Origin: Brachybacterium sp. Z12
GTDB taxonomy: Bacteria; Actinomycetota; Actinomycetes; Actinomycetales; Dermabacteraceae
Reading direction: 5' to 3'
NCBI RefSeq assembly: GCF_014400405.1
Contig: NZ_CP060496.1
Span: 372,001 to 436,000 of the forward strand
DNA: 64,000 nucleotides
A program made the position numbers and the translations under genes. Shown one piece after another: positions 52,424 through 62,010 of the stretch (its first letter is position 1; each line of letters begins with the position of its first letter). The notes below the pieces were generated by a model, which searched no databases, was not told the origin of the DNA, and worked only from the letters and a program-made list of their open reading frames with translations.

Positions 52424-52861
52424 TCAGGCCAGCGACGCCTTCAGCGTGATGTCCACACCGGCCAGCGCCTTCGAGACGGGGCAGCTGCTCTTGGCCTCCT
52501 CGGCCAGGCGCTGGAAGTCGGCGTCGTCGATCCCGTCGATCTTCGCGGTGACGGTCAGCTCGATGCCGGTGATCCCGCCCTCGCCGATGTTGAAGCTGAC
52601 GTCGGCGGAGGTGTCCACCGCGGTGGGCGGGGTGCCGTTCTCGGCCAGCATGTTCGAGAACTGCATCGAGTAGCAGGCGGCATGCGCGGCGCCCAGCAGC
52701 TCCTCGGGGGAGGTGGTGCCCTTCGCCGACTCCTCGGAGCGGGCCTTCCAGCTGAGGTCGAAAGTTCCCAGCTGCGAGGTCTCCAGGGTGGTGGTCCCGG
52801 AGCCGGCGATCAGGTCGCCCTTCCAGGCGGTGGATGCGGTGGAGGTGACGGTGCGGGGCAT
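52424..52861 (-). CDS. OsmC/Ohr-family peroxiredoxin
   Basis: 145 residues, intact. First catalytic Cys in AAHAACYSMQFSNML and second in KSSCPVSKALAG, with the supporting Glu in TSPEELLGAAH. It reduces organic or hydrogen peroxides by a thiol mechanism. ATG 52861 has GGAG upstream. Probably monocistronic. Confidence 0.92.
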   Translation of the reverse strand: MPRTVTSTASTAWKGDLIAGSGTTTLETSQLGTFDLSWKARSEESAKGTTSPEELLGAAHAACYSMQFSNMLAENGTPPTAVDTSADVSFNIGEGGITGIELTVTAKIDGIDDADFQRLAEEAKSSCPVSKALAGVDITLKASLA

Positions 52862-53064
52862 GGTGACTCCTTCAGTGGCAGGTCGCCCCCGCGCTGCCGC
52901 GAAAGGCGCTCGCTCTCCACGGTAGCCCGGGCACGGCGTCGGCGGGAGGGGTGCTTCGTCCCGCCGGCGCCGGGTCGCGGGTCGGGTCAGCCGAGCTGCG
53001 GGTCGGGCCGGACCGGTGCCCCTCTGCGCCCCACCTCGTCCACTTCCCTGCTGGTGTGTGTCGT

Positions 53065-53126
53065 CGGCGGGCCTGTTATGAGGCGAGCTGGCGATATGGC
53101 CAGCTCCTGCTGCTATCGGCCCGCCG
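53065..53126. terminator. Nested inverted repeats downstream of the purine permease gene
   Basis: An outer 9-base perfect repeat (53065-53073 with 53118-53126) encloses an inner perfect 8-base repeat (GAGCTGGC 53085-53092, GCCAGCTC 53099-53106), with two 11-base unpaired flanks. It is 36 bases after the minus-strand stop at 53162 and probably ends that transcript. The rest of 52862-53161 shows no gene. Confidence 0.6.
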
Positions 53127-53161
53127 GGAACACAGGCGGCGGGGACTCCTACTGCAGCGAC

Positions 53162-55094
53162 CTACTGGAGGGACTCGAACTTGCGGATCCAGGCGGAGCC
53201 GACGGGGTTCGCGTCCGCGACCATGATCACGAAGCGGTCCCCGGCGATCTCGGCGACCTCGGTGAGGGCGACGCGCCGCTCATGCGCGGGGGAGTGGTCC
53301 AGGCGCCGCACCCCGTTCTCGATGATCTTCGCGAAGGAGTCGGTGCGGCCCAGGAAGGCCACGAAAGGCATCCCGAACTTCTCCTCGTACCGGGCCGAGA
53401 GATCGCGCACCGCCTCGAGGTCCTCGTCGGTGAGGTTCTCGAGCGCGAAGGAGCCCACATCCTGGCTGATCGACTCCGCCTGCTCCTCGTCGGCCGTGAT
53501 CAGGGTGGCCATGTCCGGATAGGCGCGCACCAGGGCGTCCTGCTCGGAGCGCTCCGCGGTGAGCACCGCGTCCTCGATCGCGGCGCGCAGGGCGGGGGCG
53601 TCGGCGAAGGGACGCGCCTCCCAGGCCCGCTCGAGCGGCCAGGTGGCGCCGTTGAACAGCGAACCGAAGGTGCCCACGAAGGTCTCGCGGTCCATCTCGT
53701 TGACGTCCTCGATACCGATCCGCTCGCCCTCGGCGGTGGTGGTGACCATCGAGCCGCGCTGACGGCCCAGGTGGAAGAACACCAGGTTCAGCCCGATCGC
53801 GGTGATCGCGCCGACGGTCACGCCCGAGGAGACGAACACCTGCGCCCAGGAGGGGAACACCCCCGCGATGTCCGGCTTGAAGCTGACCAGCATCGCCAGG
53901 CCCAGCGAGGTGCCCACGATCACGGAGTTGCGGTTGTCGGTGAGATCCACCTTCGACAGCGTCTGGATACCCACCAGCGCCACCGAGGCGAACAGCGCCA
54001 GGGACGCGCCGCCGAGCACGGGGGAGGGGATCGCGGCGACCACAGCCCCGGCCTTGGGCAGCACGCCGAGGATGATCATCAGCACGCCCGCCCCGGCGAC
54101 CACCCAGCGCGACTTCACGCGGGTCAGGCGCACCAGGCCGATGTTCTGTGCGAAGCAGGTGTAGGGGAAGGAGTTCAGCACCCCGCCCAGCAGGGTCGAG
54201 AGGCCGTCGGCGCGGATCGCCTCGGAGATGTTCTTCGGGCGGATCCGCTTGCCCACGATCTCGCCCGCGGCGAAGACGTCACCGGTGGTCTCCACCATCG
54301 TGATCAGCATGACGATGCACATCGAGATGATCGCGGTGAGCGAGAAGGTGGGGATGCCGAAGTAGACGGGGGGTGGTGACCCCGAAGGCGGAGGCCTCGG
54401 TGACGCCGCTGAAGGACGTGTCGCCCAGCAGCACGGCCACCGCGGTGCCGATCACCAGGCCCAGCAGGACAGCGATGGTGCCCAGGAAGCCGCGGAAGAA
54501 CCGCTGCACCAGCACGATGATCCCCAGCGTGCCCAGCGCGTAGACGATGTCGCGGGCGGCGGGGGTGCCCTCGGCGTAGTTGGTGATGTCTCCGGCGGAG
54601 ACCCCCAGCAGGGTGATGCCCATGGTGGTCAGGACGGTGCCGATCACCACCGGCGGGAAGAACCGCAGGATGCGCGCGAAGTAGGGGGCGACCAGGAAGG
54701 TGAACAGTCCCGCCACGATGATCGAGCCGTAGATCATCGGCAGTCCCTCGGCGCCGCCCTCGCCACCCGTCGCCGCCAGCCCGATCGCGATGATGGGGCT
54801 CACCGCGGTGGTGGTCACGCCCTGGATGATCGGCAGGCGCACGCCCACCTTCCAGAAGCCCACCGACTGGATCAGCGTCGCGATGCCGCAGGTGAACAGG
54901 TCCGCGTTGATCAGGTGGATCGTCTGCTGGGGCGTGAGGTTCAGGCCCGAGGCGATCAGCAGCGGCACGATCACCGCACCGGCGTAGAAGGCCAGCACGT
55001 GCTGGACCGAGAGCACTGTCAGCCGGCCCGGAGGAGGCACCTGGTCGACGGGATGCGTGCGGGGTGCGTCGAGCGCGGGCGAAGCGGTGGTCAT
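53162..55094 (-). CDS. NCS2 xanthine/urate permease fused to an OHCU-decarboxylase-like domain
   Basis: About 643 residues. Residues 1-450 form an NCS2 (UraA/PbuX-type) nucleobase transporter with about 14 helices: VLSVQHVLAFYAGAVIVPLL, QSVGFWKVGVRLPIIQGVT, and TMVETTGDVFAAGEIVGKRI. The C-terminal ~165 residues match 2-oxo-4-hydroxy-4-carboxy-5-ureidoimidazoline decarboxylase: FVGTFGSLFNGATWPLERAW, LSARYEEKFGMPFVAFLGR, LTEVAEIAGDRF. The usual catalytic HP dipeptide is YP here (RAYPDMATL) and the SxxEQ motif is altered (SISQDVG). One extra base lies in the G run 54368-54373. Start ATG 55094 with AAGGA upstream. Import of urate or xanthine is likely; activity of the fused domain is doubtful. 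Confidence 0.85.
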
Positions 55095-55272
55095 GGAGGT
55101 CCTTGGGGGTCGTCGAGGCAGGGTCCTCGACGTGGCGGAGGAGGTGGGGCCGACGAGTCGAGCCGCGCACCAGGGTAGGCCTCCGTACGACCGGGAGGGC
55201 AGCGAGCCGGGGGTGAGATGGGACAAGGCGGCAACAGATGGATTCCCTCTTGCCGTCGGGGTAGAGGGGGAC

Positions 55273-56511
55273 GTGACGACTTCTCCTCCCCGCGACGACA
55301 TCCCCACGCGCATCCCGGACCGCACCACCGCGATCGGCACCCTGCTGGCGGTGCTCGCCATCGCGACGATCGCGCTGAACCTGCGCCCCGGCGCCACCAG
55401 CGTCGGCCCTCTCATGGAGTCCGTGGTGGGCGCGTTCGGCCAGGGCGCCTTCGCCTCCGGCCTGCTCACCGCCCTGCCGTGCCTCGCCTTCGGCGTGCTC
55501 GGCCTGCTCGCGGTCCCGATCTCCCGCCGCATCGGCCTGACGGGTGCGCTGGTGGCCTCGTTCGTGCTGGTCGCGATCGCGCTGCTGCTGCGCCCGGCCT
55601 CCGGGGTGTTCTCGGTGTTCGTGGCGCTGTCGGTGCTGGCGCTGCTGGGCCCCGCGCTCGGCAACGTGCTGGTGCCGGCGTGGATCAAGCTGCACGGCGG
55701 TGCACGGACCGTCGGCCTGATGACGCTGTACAGCGTGACGCTCGCGATCGGCGGTTCGGCCGCCGCCGCGCTCGCAGTGCCGCTGGCCGGCACGGGGGCC
55801 GACGGCTGGCAGGACTCCCTGCGCTTCTGGGGGATCTTCGCGGTGGTCCCGGTGCTCGTCTGGGTGGTCGTGCTGACCCGCACCGGTCACGATTTCCCGC
55901 CCGCTCCGCCGCGGGGCGAGCTCGGAGGCTCCCTGCTCCGCTCACCCACCGCGATCGCGCTGATGGTGACCTTCTCGATGCAGTCGCTGAACGCATACAC
56001 CCAGTTCGGGATGCTCCCGCAGATCCTCACCGATGCCGGGGTCACCCCCGCCCGGGCCGGCATGCTGGTCGCCGTCATCGCCGGCTGGGGCCTGGTGGGC
56101 GGTTTGGTGATGCCGAGCGTGATCGCCAAGGTGCGCGGTCTGCGCTGGATCGTGAGCGGCTTCGGCGTGCTCACCACGCTCGGGTACATCGGCCTGCTGC
56201 TCGCGCCCGGAGTGAGCCCGCTGCTGTGGGCGTGCGTGCTCGGGATCGCCGGGTTCGTCTTCCCCACCGCGATCGCGCTGCTCCCCGCCCGGACACGGAA
56301 CCCGCTGGTCACCGCGCGGCTGTCCGGGATGGCCCAGCCCTACGGGTACATCCTGGCCGCGCTCGGCCCGATCGTGGCCGGCGCGCTGCTGAGCGCCACC
56401 GGCTCGACGGACGCGGTGCTGTGGTTCCTCGCCGGGACCGGCCTGGTGATGGCGGTCTCGGGCTACCGCGCCGCGCTGCCGCGGATGGTCGACGACGAGA
56501 TCGCGAGCTGA
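55273..56511 (+). CDS. MFS transporter (CynX/NimT-like)
   Basis: 412 residues, intact, 12 helices. The early segment ALNLRPGATSVGPLMESVV (consensus ALNLRP...vGPll) is the fingerprint of the CynX/NimT branch, which exports cyanate, nitroimidazoles or unknown organic anions. GTG 55273 with GAGGGGG upstream. Divergent from the purine permease, with a spacer of about 180 bases that probably holds both promoters. Confidence 0.85.
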   Translation: MTTSPPRDDIPTRIPDRTTAIGTLLAVLAIATIALNLRPGATSVGPLMESVVGAFGQGAFASGLLTALPCLAFGVLGLLAVPISRRIGLTGALVASFVLVAIALLLRPASGVFSVFVALSVLALLGPALGNVLVPAWIKLHGGARTVGLMTLYSVTLAIGGSAAAALAVPLAGTGADGWQDSLRFWGIFAVVPVLVWVVVLTRTGHDFPPAPPRGELGGSLLRSPTAIALMVTFSMQSLNAYTQFGMLPQILTDAGVTPARAGMLVAVIAGWGLVGGLVMPSVIAKVRGLRWIVSGFGVLTTLGYIGLLLAPGVSPLLWACVLGIAGFVFPTAIALLPARTRNPLVTARLSGMAQPYGYILAALGPIVAGALLSATGSTDAVLWFLAGTGLVMAVSGYRAALPRMVDDEIAS

Positions 56512-56556
56512 GCCGCCGCCCCCTGTCCGTACCGGGTTCCGTGGCAGGATGCTCCC

Positions 56557-57379
56557 ATGAGCCTCGTCCGCACCCTGCGCATCCTGGCCTCCCAGCGGCC
56601 GTCCATGCCCTCCCGCTCCGTCGCGGCGCCCTCGCGCGTGCAGCGGCTCCGGCACGGGCACGTCCCCGTCACCTGGATCGATCGGGAGCTCTCGGGCACT
56701 GCGACGATCGTCCACCTGCATGGGGGCTCCTACCTGCGCGGTGAGAGCCCGCAGTCGTGGAGCTGGCTCGAGGAGGTCGCGCGGCGCTCCGGCGCGGCGG
56801 GCGCGATGATCCACCACCGCCTCGCCCCGCGCCACCGCTTCCCGTCCGCGATCGAGGACGTCCTGCGCGCCCTCGACGCGCTGAGCACCGAGGCCGTGCT
56901 GCGGCCCGGCCGCTGGGTGCTCTCGGGAGAGGGCTCCGGCGCGGGTCTCGCCCTCGCGGTCGCTCAGGTCCTCGCGGAGGACAGCCTCGACTCCCCGGCC
57001 GCCGTGCTGCTCGAATCCCCCTGGGCGGATCTCAGCTGTGAGGACCACGGGCAGGAGGAGCTGCGCACCGCCGCCCGCCTCTACGCCGGTCCCGTGCCCC
57101 GCACCGAACCGCGGCTCAGCCCGCTGCACGGGCAGCTGTCCGGCCTGCCGCCGGTGCACCTGGTCACCGGCGCGGAGGACGAGCTGATCCAGGACAGCCG
57201 ACGGCTGCACGCCGCGCTCCTCCAGGCGGGCCGCGCGCGCGCACCTCGAGATCCCGGGAGCGGGCAGCAGCGTGGCCACCCTCGGGCAGGGCCCGGCCTC
57301 CCAGCAGGCCCGCCGTTTCCAGATCGCCGCGGTGCGCGAGGCAGTGGGGATCGACCGTTCCGGGGTCACCTCCGCCTGA
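56557..57379 (+). CDS. Alpha/beta hydrolase (family 3 esterase/lipase-like)
   Basis: About 274 residues. Oxyanion-hole motif VHLHGGSYLRG (HGGxY), then HRLAPRHRFPSAIEDVLRAL, nucleophile elbow SGEGSGAGLAL (GxGxG in place of GxSxG, Ser replaced by Glu-Gly-Ser spacing to be checked), the acid GAEDELIQD, but no clear final His after the shift. One frameshift in the alternating GC run 57227-57240 breaks the C-terminus; the repaired tail reads HLEIPGAGSSVATLGQ. Cytoplasmic; substrate unknown. Confidence 0.75.
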
Positions 57380-57408
57380 ACCGAGCACGTGCGGCTAATG
57401 TGTGCCCC

Positions 57409-57957
57409 ATGACGCGAGGTGACCTTGTGACCTGGGACGGCAGCTCGCCGGCAGTGGAGTCGATCCGTGACGCGGTGATCCCTCACGCAGCTGCGGGCGC
57501 GCTGCGCGTGGTGCTGCAGCAGCTCACGCTCCGGGACGAGGGACGTGCGGCGGGGACCCATGAGGTGATCGACGCGATCGTCGACGTGGGCGGCAACCTG
57601 GTGGTCATGCCGATCGCCGAGGCCGTGCGCGCTGATCCGGACTCCTCCTCCGCCCTCGACGCGGCTCTGGCCCGCCTGCGGGAGGAGCTCTCCACCGATC
57701 TGGGGACGACGGTGGACTCCCTCGAGGTGATCACGGATGCCGACACGACGCGGCGAGTGCGCTTCATGCTCTCCGTCGACGTCTCACCCGCAGAGGTCAT
57801 CGGGCGGCCTCCGCATCCGGCGCTGCACGATGGGCGCCACCACATCTCCCACCATGCGCCGGCCCTCGATGAGCTGCGGGACCGGATGGCCGCACCGCCG
57901 CCCAGCCTGCTGGCGCGGATCCGACGGGCGCTGACCGGATGGCGCGCCGCGCGCTGA
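57409..57957 (+). CDS. Unknown small soluble protein
   Basis: 182 residues, intact. A mixed alpha/beta protein with GGNLVVMPIAEAVRADPDSS and VRFMLSVDVSPAEVIGRPPH; His-rich near the C-terminus (LHDGRHHISHHAPALDE) and a basic tail. No family recognised. TAATGT at 57396-57401 lies seven bases before ATG 57409 and no Shine-Dalgarno is present, so a leaderless transcript is possible. Confidence 0.6.
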   Translation: MTRGDLVTWDGSSPAVESIRDAVIPHAAAGALRVVLQQLTLRDEGRAAGTHEVIDAIVDVGGNLVVMPIAEAVRADPDSSSALDAALARLREELSTDLGTTVDSLEVITDADTTRRVRFMLSVDVSPAEVIGRPPHPALHDGRHHISHHAPALDELRDRMAAPPPSLLARIRRALTGWRAAR

Positions 57958-57967
57958 GCCAGCCGGT

Positions 57968-59216
57968 TCAGTGCTTCGCGACGGCCGCCGCGGCGCGCAT
58001 CCCCTCCGCGGTCGCCCCGGGCAGCTCGACCCCGATCGCGCGGGCGAGCGTCACCCCGAGATCCGCCCACGAGCCGGCGACCGGCGTCGACGGCAGGCCC
58101 GGCCCGCGCGCGAGCGCCACAGCGGCTGCCGAGGGGTCGCTGACCATGAGCGGGCCCGCATAGTAGGGATCATCTCCCTCGACCAGCGCGCGATGCGTCG
58201 CCGACAGTCCGAAGACGGTGCCGGGGCTCCCCTCGAGCACGGCGATGACATCGGTCTGCTCCGTCGCCCCGACCCCGTCCTCGACGAGGCGCAGCGAGAG
58301 CCGCACATGCGCACCGAGCTCGCGCAGTGCGGCCAGAGCTGCCTCCCGCACGGTGCTGCTCTCCTCGCGGCGCACATGCACCACGCCGCGCGGCCCGTCG
58401 GGCCAGACCAGGGCCCGGAAATCAGCCAGCCGCGGCCCCTCGGTGCGGAGCAGACCGTGCGCGGCGAGTGCCGCGTTGGGGTGCACCAGCAGCGCCGTGC
58501 GCACCAGGGGGCGCCCCGGCACCAGCAGCACCCTGTCCTCCTCGGTGGGGGAGAAGGCGGTGATGATCTGCTCGAGCGCTTCGGTGGTGTCGAGCATCGC
58601 GCGCTGGACCGCAGCGGTGTCCGGGCCGGAGGCCCGCTGCACGGCACCCAGGCCGGACAGCCGCGCCGCGAGCAGGTCGATGTGTCTGCGGCCGAGGGCC
58701 TCCGCGGCGATCTCGGCGACCAGATCGTCGGGCGGGACCTGGGAGAGCTGCACGCCGGCCTCACGGCGCGGCTCGAGGTGCTCCTGGATCATCCGTGGCG
58801 AGCTGGTGGAGACGGCCATGTCCCAGCGGTTGCGGTAGTGGCGCAGGTCCTCCACCAGGGGAGGCACAGGTCGATCCCAGCGCCGGCGGTCGCGGGCCAT
58901 TGCAGCGCCGCGACTACCCGTCCCTCGCGCCGCAGCTGGTCGAACAGGGTGGGCGCGGCCATCGAGCGGGCGTACCAGGTGGAGCGGCTCTCGGGGCGAT
59001 CCGGGGGAGGGGGACGGCCGTGGCGACCCCGGTGTGGGCCACCGACGCGCCGGTGACCAGGCTCGCTAGGGCGGGAGCGGGCTCGGACGGGCCACCGGGG
59101 TGGAGCGTCAGGGCGGTTGCCGTGGCCAGGGAGGTGCCCGTCAGCAGCGGATGCGGGAAGTTCTCGCCGGTGTCGAGCCCGTCGACGGCGAGGAGCAGGG
59201 TGCGGCCGGTGTTCAT
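57968..59216 (-). CDS. Alkaline phosphatase superfamily / nucleotide pyrophosphatase-like protein
   Basis: About 416 residues after two repairs (missing bases in the G runs 59003-59007 and 58858-58861). Begins TLLLAVDGLDTGENF, includes APALASLVTGASVAHTGVA and STWYARSMAAPTLFDQLRRE and VVAALQWPATAGAGIDLCLP, all in the order of type I phosphodiesterase/nucleotide pyrophosphatase domains. The usual metal Asp/His set is only partly visible, so activity is uncertain. No signal peptide. GGAGGAG precedes ATG 59216. Confidence 0.6.
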
Positions 59217-59335
59217 GGAGCTCCTCCGGGGGTCTCGACAGCGTTCCGAGCACCGTAGGGGGCTTGCTGGCCGCGGTGCGAGGGCCCGGTGAGCGTGGGG
59301 CCACTGTCAGGTGAACAGCCTGTGCGCGGGGAGGG

Positions 59336-60202
59336 TCATTCGCAGGGGAGGTAGGTGGTGTCGTCCCCGGCGAAGAGGGAGGAGTCCTTGTCGAGGAGGT
59401 GCTCGAGGGGGATGCGGGGCGAGGAGAGGACCTCGTCCCAGGTGGCCTCCTGCACCGAGCGGTGCGCCTCTTCGTCGGCGAGGGTGGGGACCAGCAGGCC
59501 CTCGTGCTCGGCGATCCCGCAGCCGTCCATGCCGTGGAGGGACAGGCGGATCGCGGCGGCGGAGGCGCCGCCGTCCTCGTCGATCTCGGCGACGATGCCC
59601 AGCCGGTAGGCGAACTGGCCGACGGCGCGGGTGGTGGTGTCGATGACGGTCCAGGCGATGGTCGTGCCCAGCGCGAGGGCGGGCTTGTCCTCCTGCTCCG
59701 TGCGGTACCAGTCCGCTGCGAGGGCGGGGCGGCCCACCGCGCGGAACGGCGGGGCGAGCGCGGCGGCGTAGAAGGGGCGGTCGCCTCCGTCCCAGGCGGT
59801 GCGCAGGCCCTCCTGCCAGAACTCCGGGGCGGCGTTCGAGACGCGGTCGTGAGCGGCCTCGTGGTCCAGGCCGCTCAGCTCCTCGGGTGAGAGGTACGCG
59901 GTCCCGACGAAGCTGGTCAGGGTGTCCCGTGCCGGATCGAGGAAGCTCTCCTCGGCGCCCAGATCGGCCCAGGTTTCCAGCTCGTCCGCGGCTCCCTGCA
60001 CGCTCAGGGCGCGCAGCTCCTCGGCGGAGCGCGCGTTCCATTCGTCCGGATCCAGCACGGCTAGCGGATCACGGGGGACCTCGGCGGAGGTGGGGGCGGG
60101 GCGGGCACTGCCGCAGCCCGTGGCCAGCAGCATCCCGCCGGAGACGGCGAGCAGCGAGGTGAGCGAGCGTCGGCGCAGCCTCGGGGCCCGGTGCCGGTTC
60201 AT
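59336..60202 (-). CDS. Putative lipoprotein
   Basis: 288 residues, intact. Signal peptide with twin basic residues (LRRRS), hydrophobic core and a lipobox LLATGC with Cys30 as the lipidation site. The mature part has WNARSAEELRALSVQGAADE and FRAVGRPALAADWYR and ends with a Cys near the C-terminus (YLPCE). No known domain. Start overlaps the stop of the preceding gene (ATGA), so it is cotranscribed with the 93-residue membrane protein. Confidence 0.7.
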   Translation of the reverse strand: MNRHRAPRLRRRSLTSLLAVSGGMLLATGCGSARPAPTSAEVPRDPLAVLDPDEWNARSAEELRALSVQGAADELETWADLGAEESFLDPARDTLTSFVGTAYLSPEELSGLDHEAAHDRVSNAAPEFWQEGLRTAWDGGDRPFYAAALAPPFRAVGRPALAADWYRTEQEDKPALALGTTIAWTVIDTTTRAVGQFAYRLGIVAEIDEDGGASAAAIRLSLHGMDGCGIAEHEGLLVPTLADEEAHRSVQEATWDEVLSSPRIPLEHLLDKDSSLFAGDDTTYLPCE

Positions 60203-60480
60203 CGCAGCTCGGGCTCCGTGGGATCGGTCCGGCCGGTGTCCGCATCGAGCCGGCGCCGGATCGTCACCGCGGTCTCGCGATCCTGCCGGGTGGCCTTGTC
60301 GACCAGGGGCTTGGTGTCGACCTCGGGCTCCTCCGGCTGCACCACCAGCCACACCACGAAGCCGAGCGTGAGCAGCAGGCAGATCGCCGCCAGGATCAGC
60401 AGCAGCGGCAGGGAGAAGGGGACCGGATCCCAGAAGGGGTCGCCGCCGAAGGCGAGCGGGCTCCCGGCGACGATGCTCAC
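60199..60480 (-). CDS. Small single-pass membrane protein
   Basis: 93 residues. Short N-terminus, one helix (FSLPLLLILAAICLLLTLGF) and a charged cytoplasmic-type tail with RQDRETAVTIRRRLDADTGR. GTG start at 60480 with GGGGGAG upstream. Divergent from the Ser/Thr kinase gene, with a spacer of about 110 bases. Function unknown. Confidence 0.65.
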   Translation of the reverse strand: MSIVAGSPLAFGGDPFWDPVPFSLPLLLILAAICLLLTLGFVVWLVVQPEEPEVDTKPLVDKATRQDRETAVTIRRRLDADTGRTDPTEPELR

Positions 60481-60591
60481 GAGCTCCCCCTCCTTCGGAC
60501 GCGACGCATGGGCCCGGGCCGAGCGCCGGGGCCGCAGAGATCGTTGCCAGCATAACGCCGCCATAGATCCTGCAGTTATGCTGGGAATATT

Positions 60592-61992
60592 ATGGCTGAC
60601 GTTATTGTCGGGCGCTTCGCGCTCATCGACCTGATCGCCAAGGGCGGTTCCGGTTCCGTCTGGCGTGCCTGGGATTCCAAGGCCCAGGAGCTGTGCGCCG
60701 CGAAGGTCCTGCGTCAGCGCGACTCCGCCGACCTCATGCGCTTCGTACGCGAGAAGGGCGTCAGCTTCGACCATCCGCATCTGCTGACCCCCTACGGCTG
60801 GGGCGCCGAGGACGAGCACGTGGTGATCGCGATGCGGCTGGTCTCCGGCGGCACGCTCGAATCGGTGGTGAAGAAGAAGGGCAGTCTCGCCGAGCCCGCC
60901 GTGGTGGTCATCCTCGATCAGCTGCTGGACGGTCTCGCCCATGTGCACGAGGAGGGCTGGATCCACCGCGACGTGAAGCCCGCGAACATCATGTTCGAGC
61001 CGCGCGGCCGCGCCCATCCCGCCTCCCGGCTCGCCGATTTCGGGATCGCGGTCCATGAGACCGACGTGCGCTTCACCCATGTGGGCATGGTCAACGGCAC
61101 CCCCGGCTACATGGCCCCGGAGCTGTTCTCGATGGCTGAGCCCACGCCCTCCCATGACCTGTATGCGGCCGGCGTGGTCGCCCTGGTGGCGCTGAACGGC
61201 CCGATCAAGCTGCACGACGGCGCCTTCCGGCCCGACGAATTGAATCAGTACCTGCGCGGTGTGACCCCGAAGCTCTCCGCGGTGATCCGTCGCCTCGTCG
61301 CCGCGCAGCCCGAGGATCGCTATCAGGACGCCGAGACGGTGCGCCGGGATCTGCCGCGCGTCCCGCAGGGCTACCCGCTGACCCATGCCGACGGTACCCC
61401 GCTCGAGTTCGTAGACACCCTGGACCCGCTGCCCGAGAACGCCCCCGGCGCCGCGCGTCCCGAGCGTCCTGCGCCCCAGGTCGCGCCCTCCTCGCTCGAG
61501 GCGATCCGGGCCGGGCAGGTGCAGCAGGGCTTCAGCTCCGGTTCCCCCTCTCCGCAGACCGGCCCCCAGTGGGCCTCTCCACAGACGGGCCCGCAGTGGG
61601 TGCAGCAGACCCCGCCCGGCTCTCCGCCGCAGCAGGGCGCGCCCTTCCCGACCCACGGCTTCACCGCCGCCCAGACGTCCACCGGGCCCACCGGGCAGGG
61701 CGGGGCGGGCAGCCGCGGCACGCTGATCGCCGTGGCGCTCGGGGTCGTGGCCGCGCTGGTGCTCGGTGTGATCACGGCGGCGGTGCTGCTGATGGTCTTC
61801 GACGGCGGCAGCGCCTCCGCGATGTTCGGTGGGGGCGAGGGGCCCGTCAGCAGCATCGATGCGGCCTTCGCCGAGGTGGAGCCGGGGCAGGAATGCGTCG
61901 CGGAGGACGAGGGCGTCATCGCCCTGACCGCCGAGGGCGACTACGTCTCCTGCACCACGGATCCGGGCGGCGAGGGGCGCGTCTTCGCCTGA
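60592..61992 (+). CDS. Ser/Thr protein kinase, membrane-anchored
   Basis: 466 residues, intact. Hanks-type domain: glycine loop AKGGSGSVWRAWD, Lys in LCAAKVLRQR, catalytic GWIHRDVKPANIMFE, DFG in LADFGIAVHE, and GTPGYMAPELF. A Pro/Gln/Gly linker with two SPQTGPQW-type repeats leads to one membrane helix (about 378-405) and an exported tail of about 55 residues with two Cys but no PASTA domain. TATGCT lies nine bases before ATG 60592, so the transcript may be nearly leaderless. Confidence 0.92.
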   Translation: MADVIVGRFALIDLIAKGGSGSVWRAWDSKAQELCAAKVLRQRDSADLMRFVREKGVSFDHPHLLTPYGWGAEDEHVVIAMRLVSGGTLESVVKKKGSLAEPAVVVILDQLLDGLAHVHEEGWIHRDVKPANIMFEPRGRAHPASRLADFGIAVHETDVRFTHVGMVNGTPGYMAPELFSMAEPTPSHDLYAAGVVALVALNGPIKLHDGAFRPDELNQYLRGVTPKLSAVIRRLVAAQPEDRYQDAETVRRDLPRVPQGYPLTHADGTPLEFVDTLDPLPENAPGAARPERPAPQVAPSSLEAIRAGQVQQGFSSGSPSPQTGPQWASPQTGPQWVQQTPPGSPPQQGAPFPTHGFTAAQTSTGPTGQGGAGSRGTLIAVALGVVAALVLGVITAAVLLMVFDGGSASAMFGGGEGPVSSIDAAFAEVEPGQECVAEDEGVIALTAEGDYVSCTTDPGGEGRVFA

Positions 61993-62010
61993 GCGGTCCC
62001 TCCGAGCACC

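Noticed and set aside
53162..53185. GGACTCGAAC resembles the complement of a tRNA T-arm
   Set aside because: It is the in-frame 3' end of the permease-OHCU gene, and no cloverleaf can be drawn.
52682..54379. 565-residue plus-strand open frame
   Set aside because: Antisense to the OHCU-like and permease domains, His/Gly/Gln/Arg-rich shadow composition, no motif.
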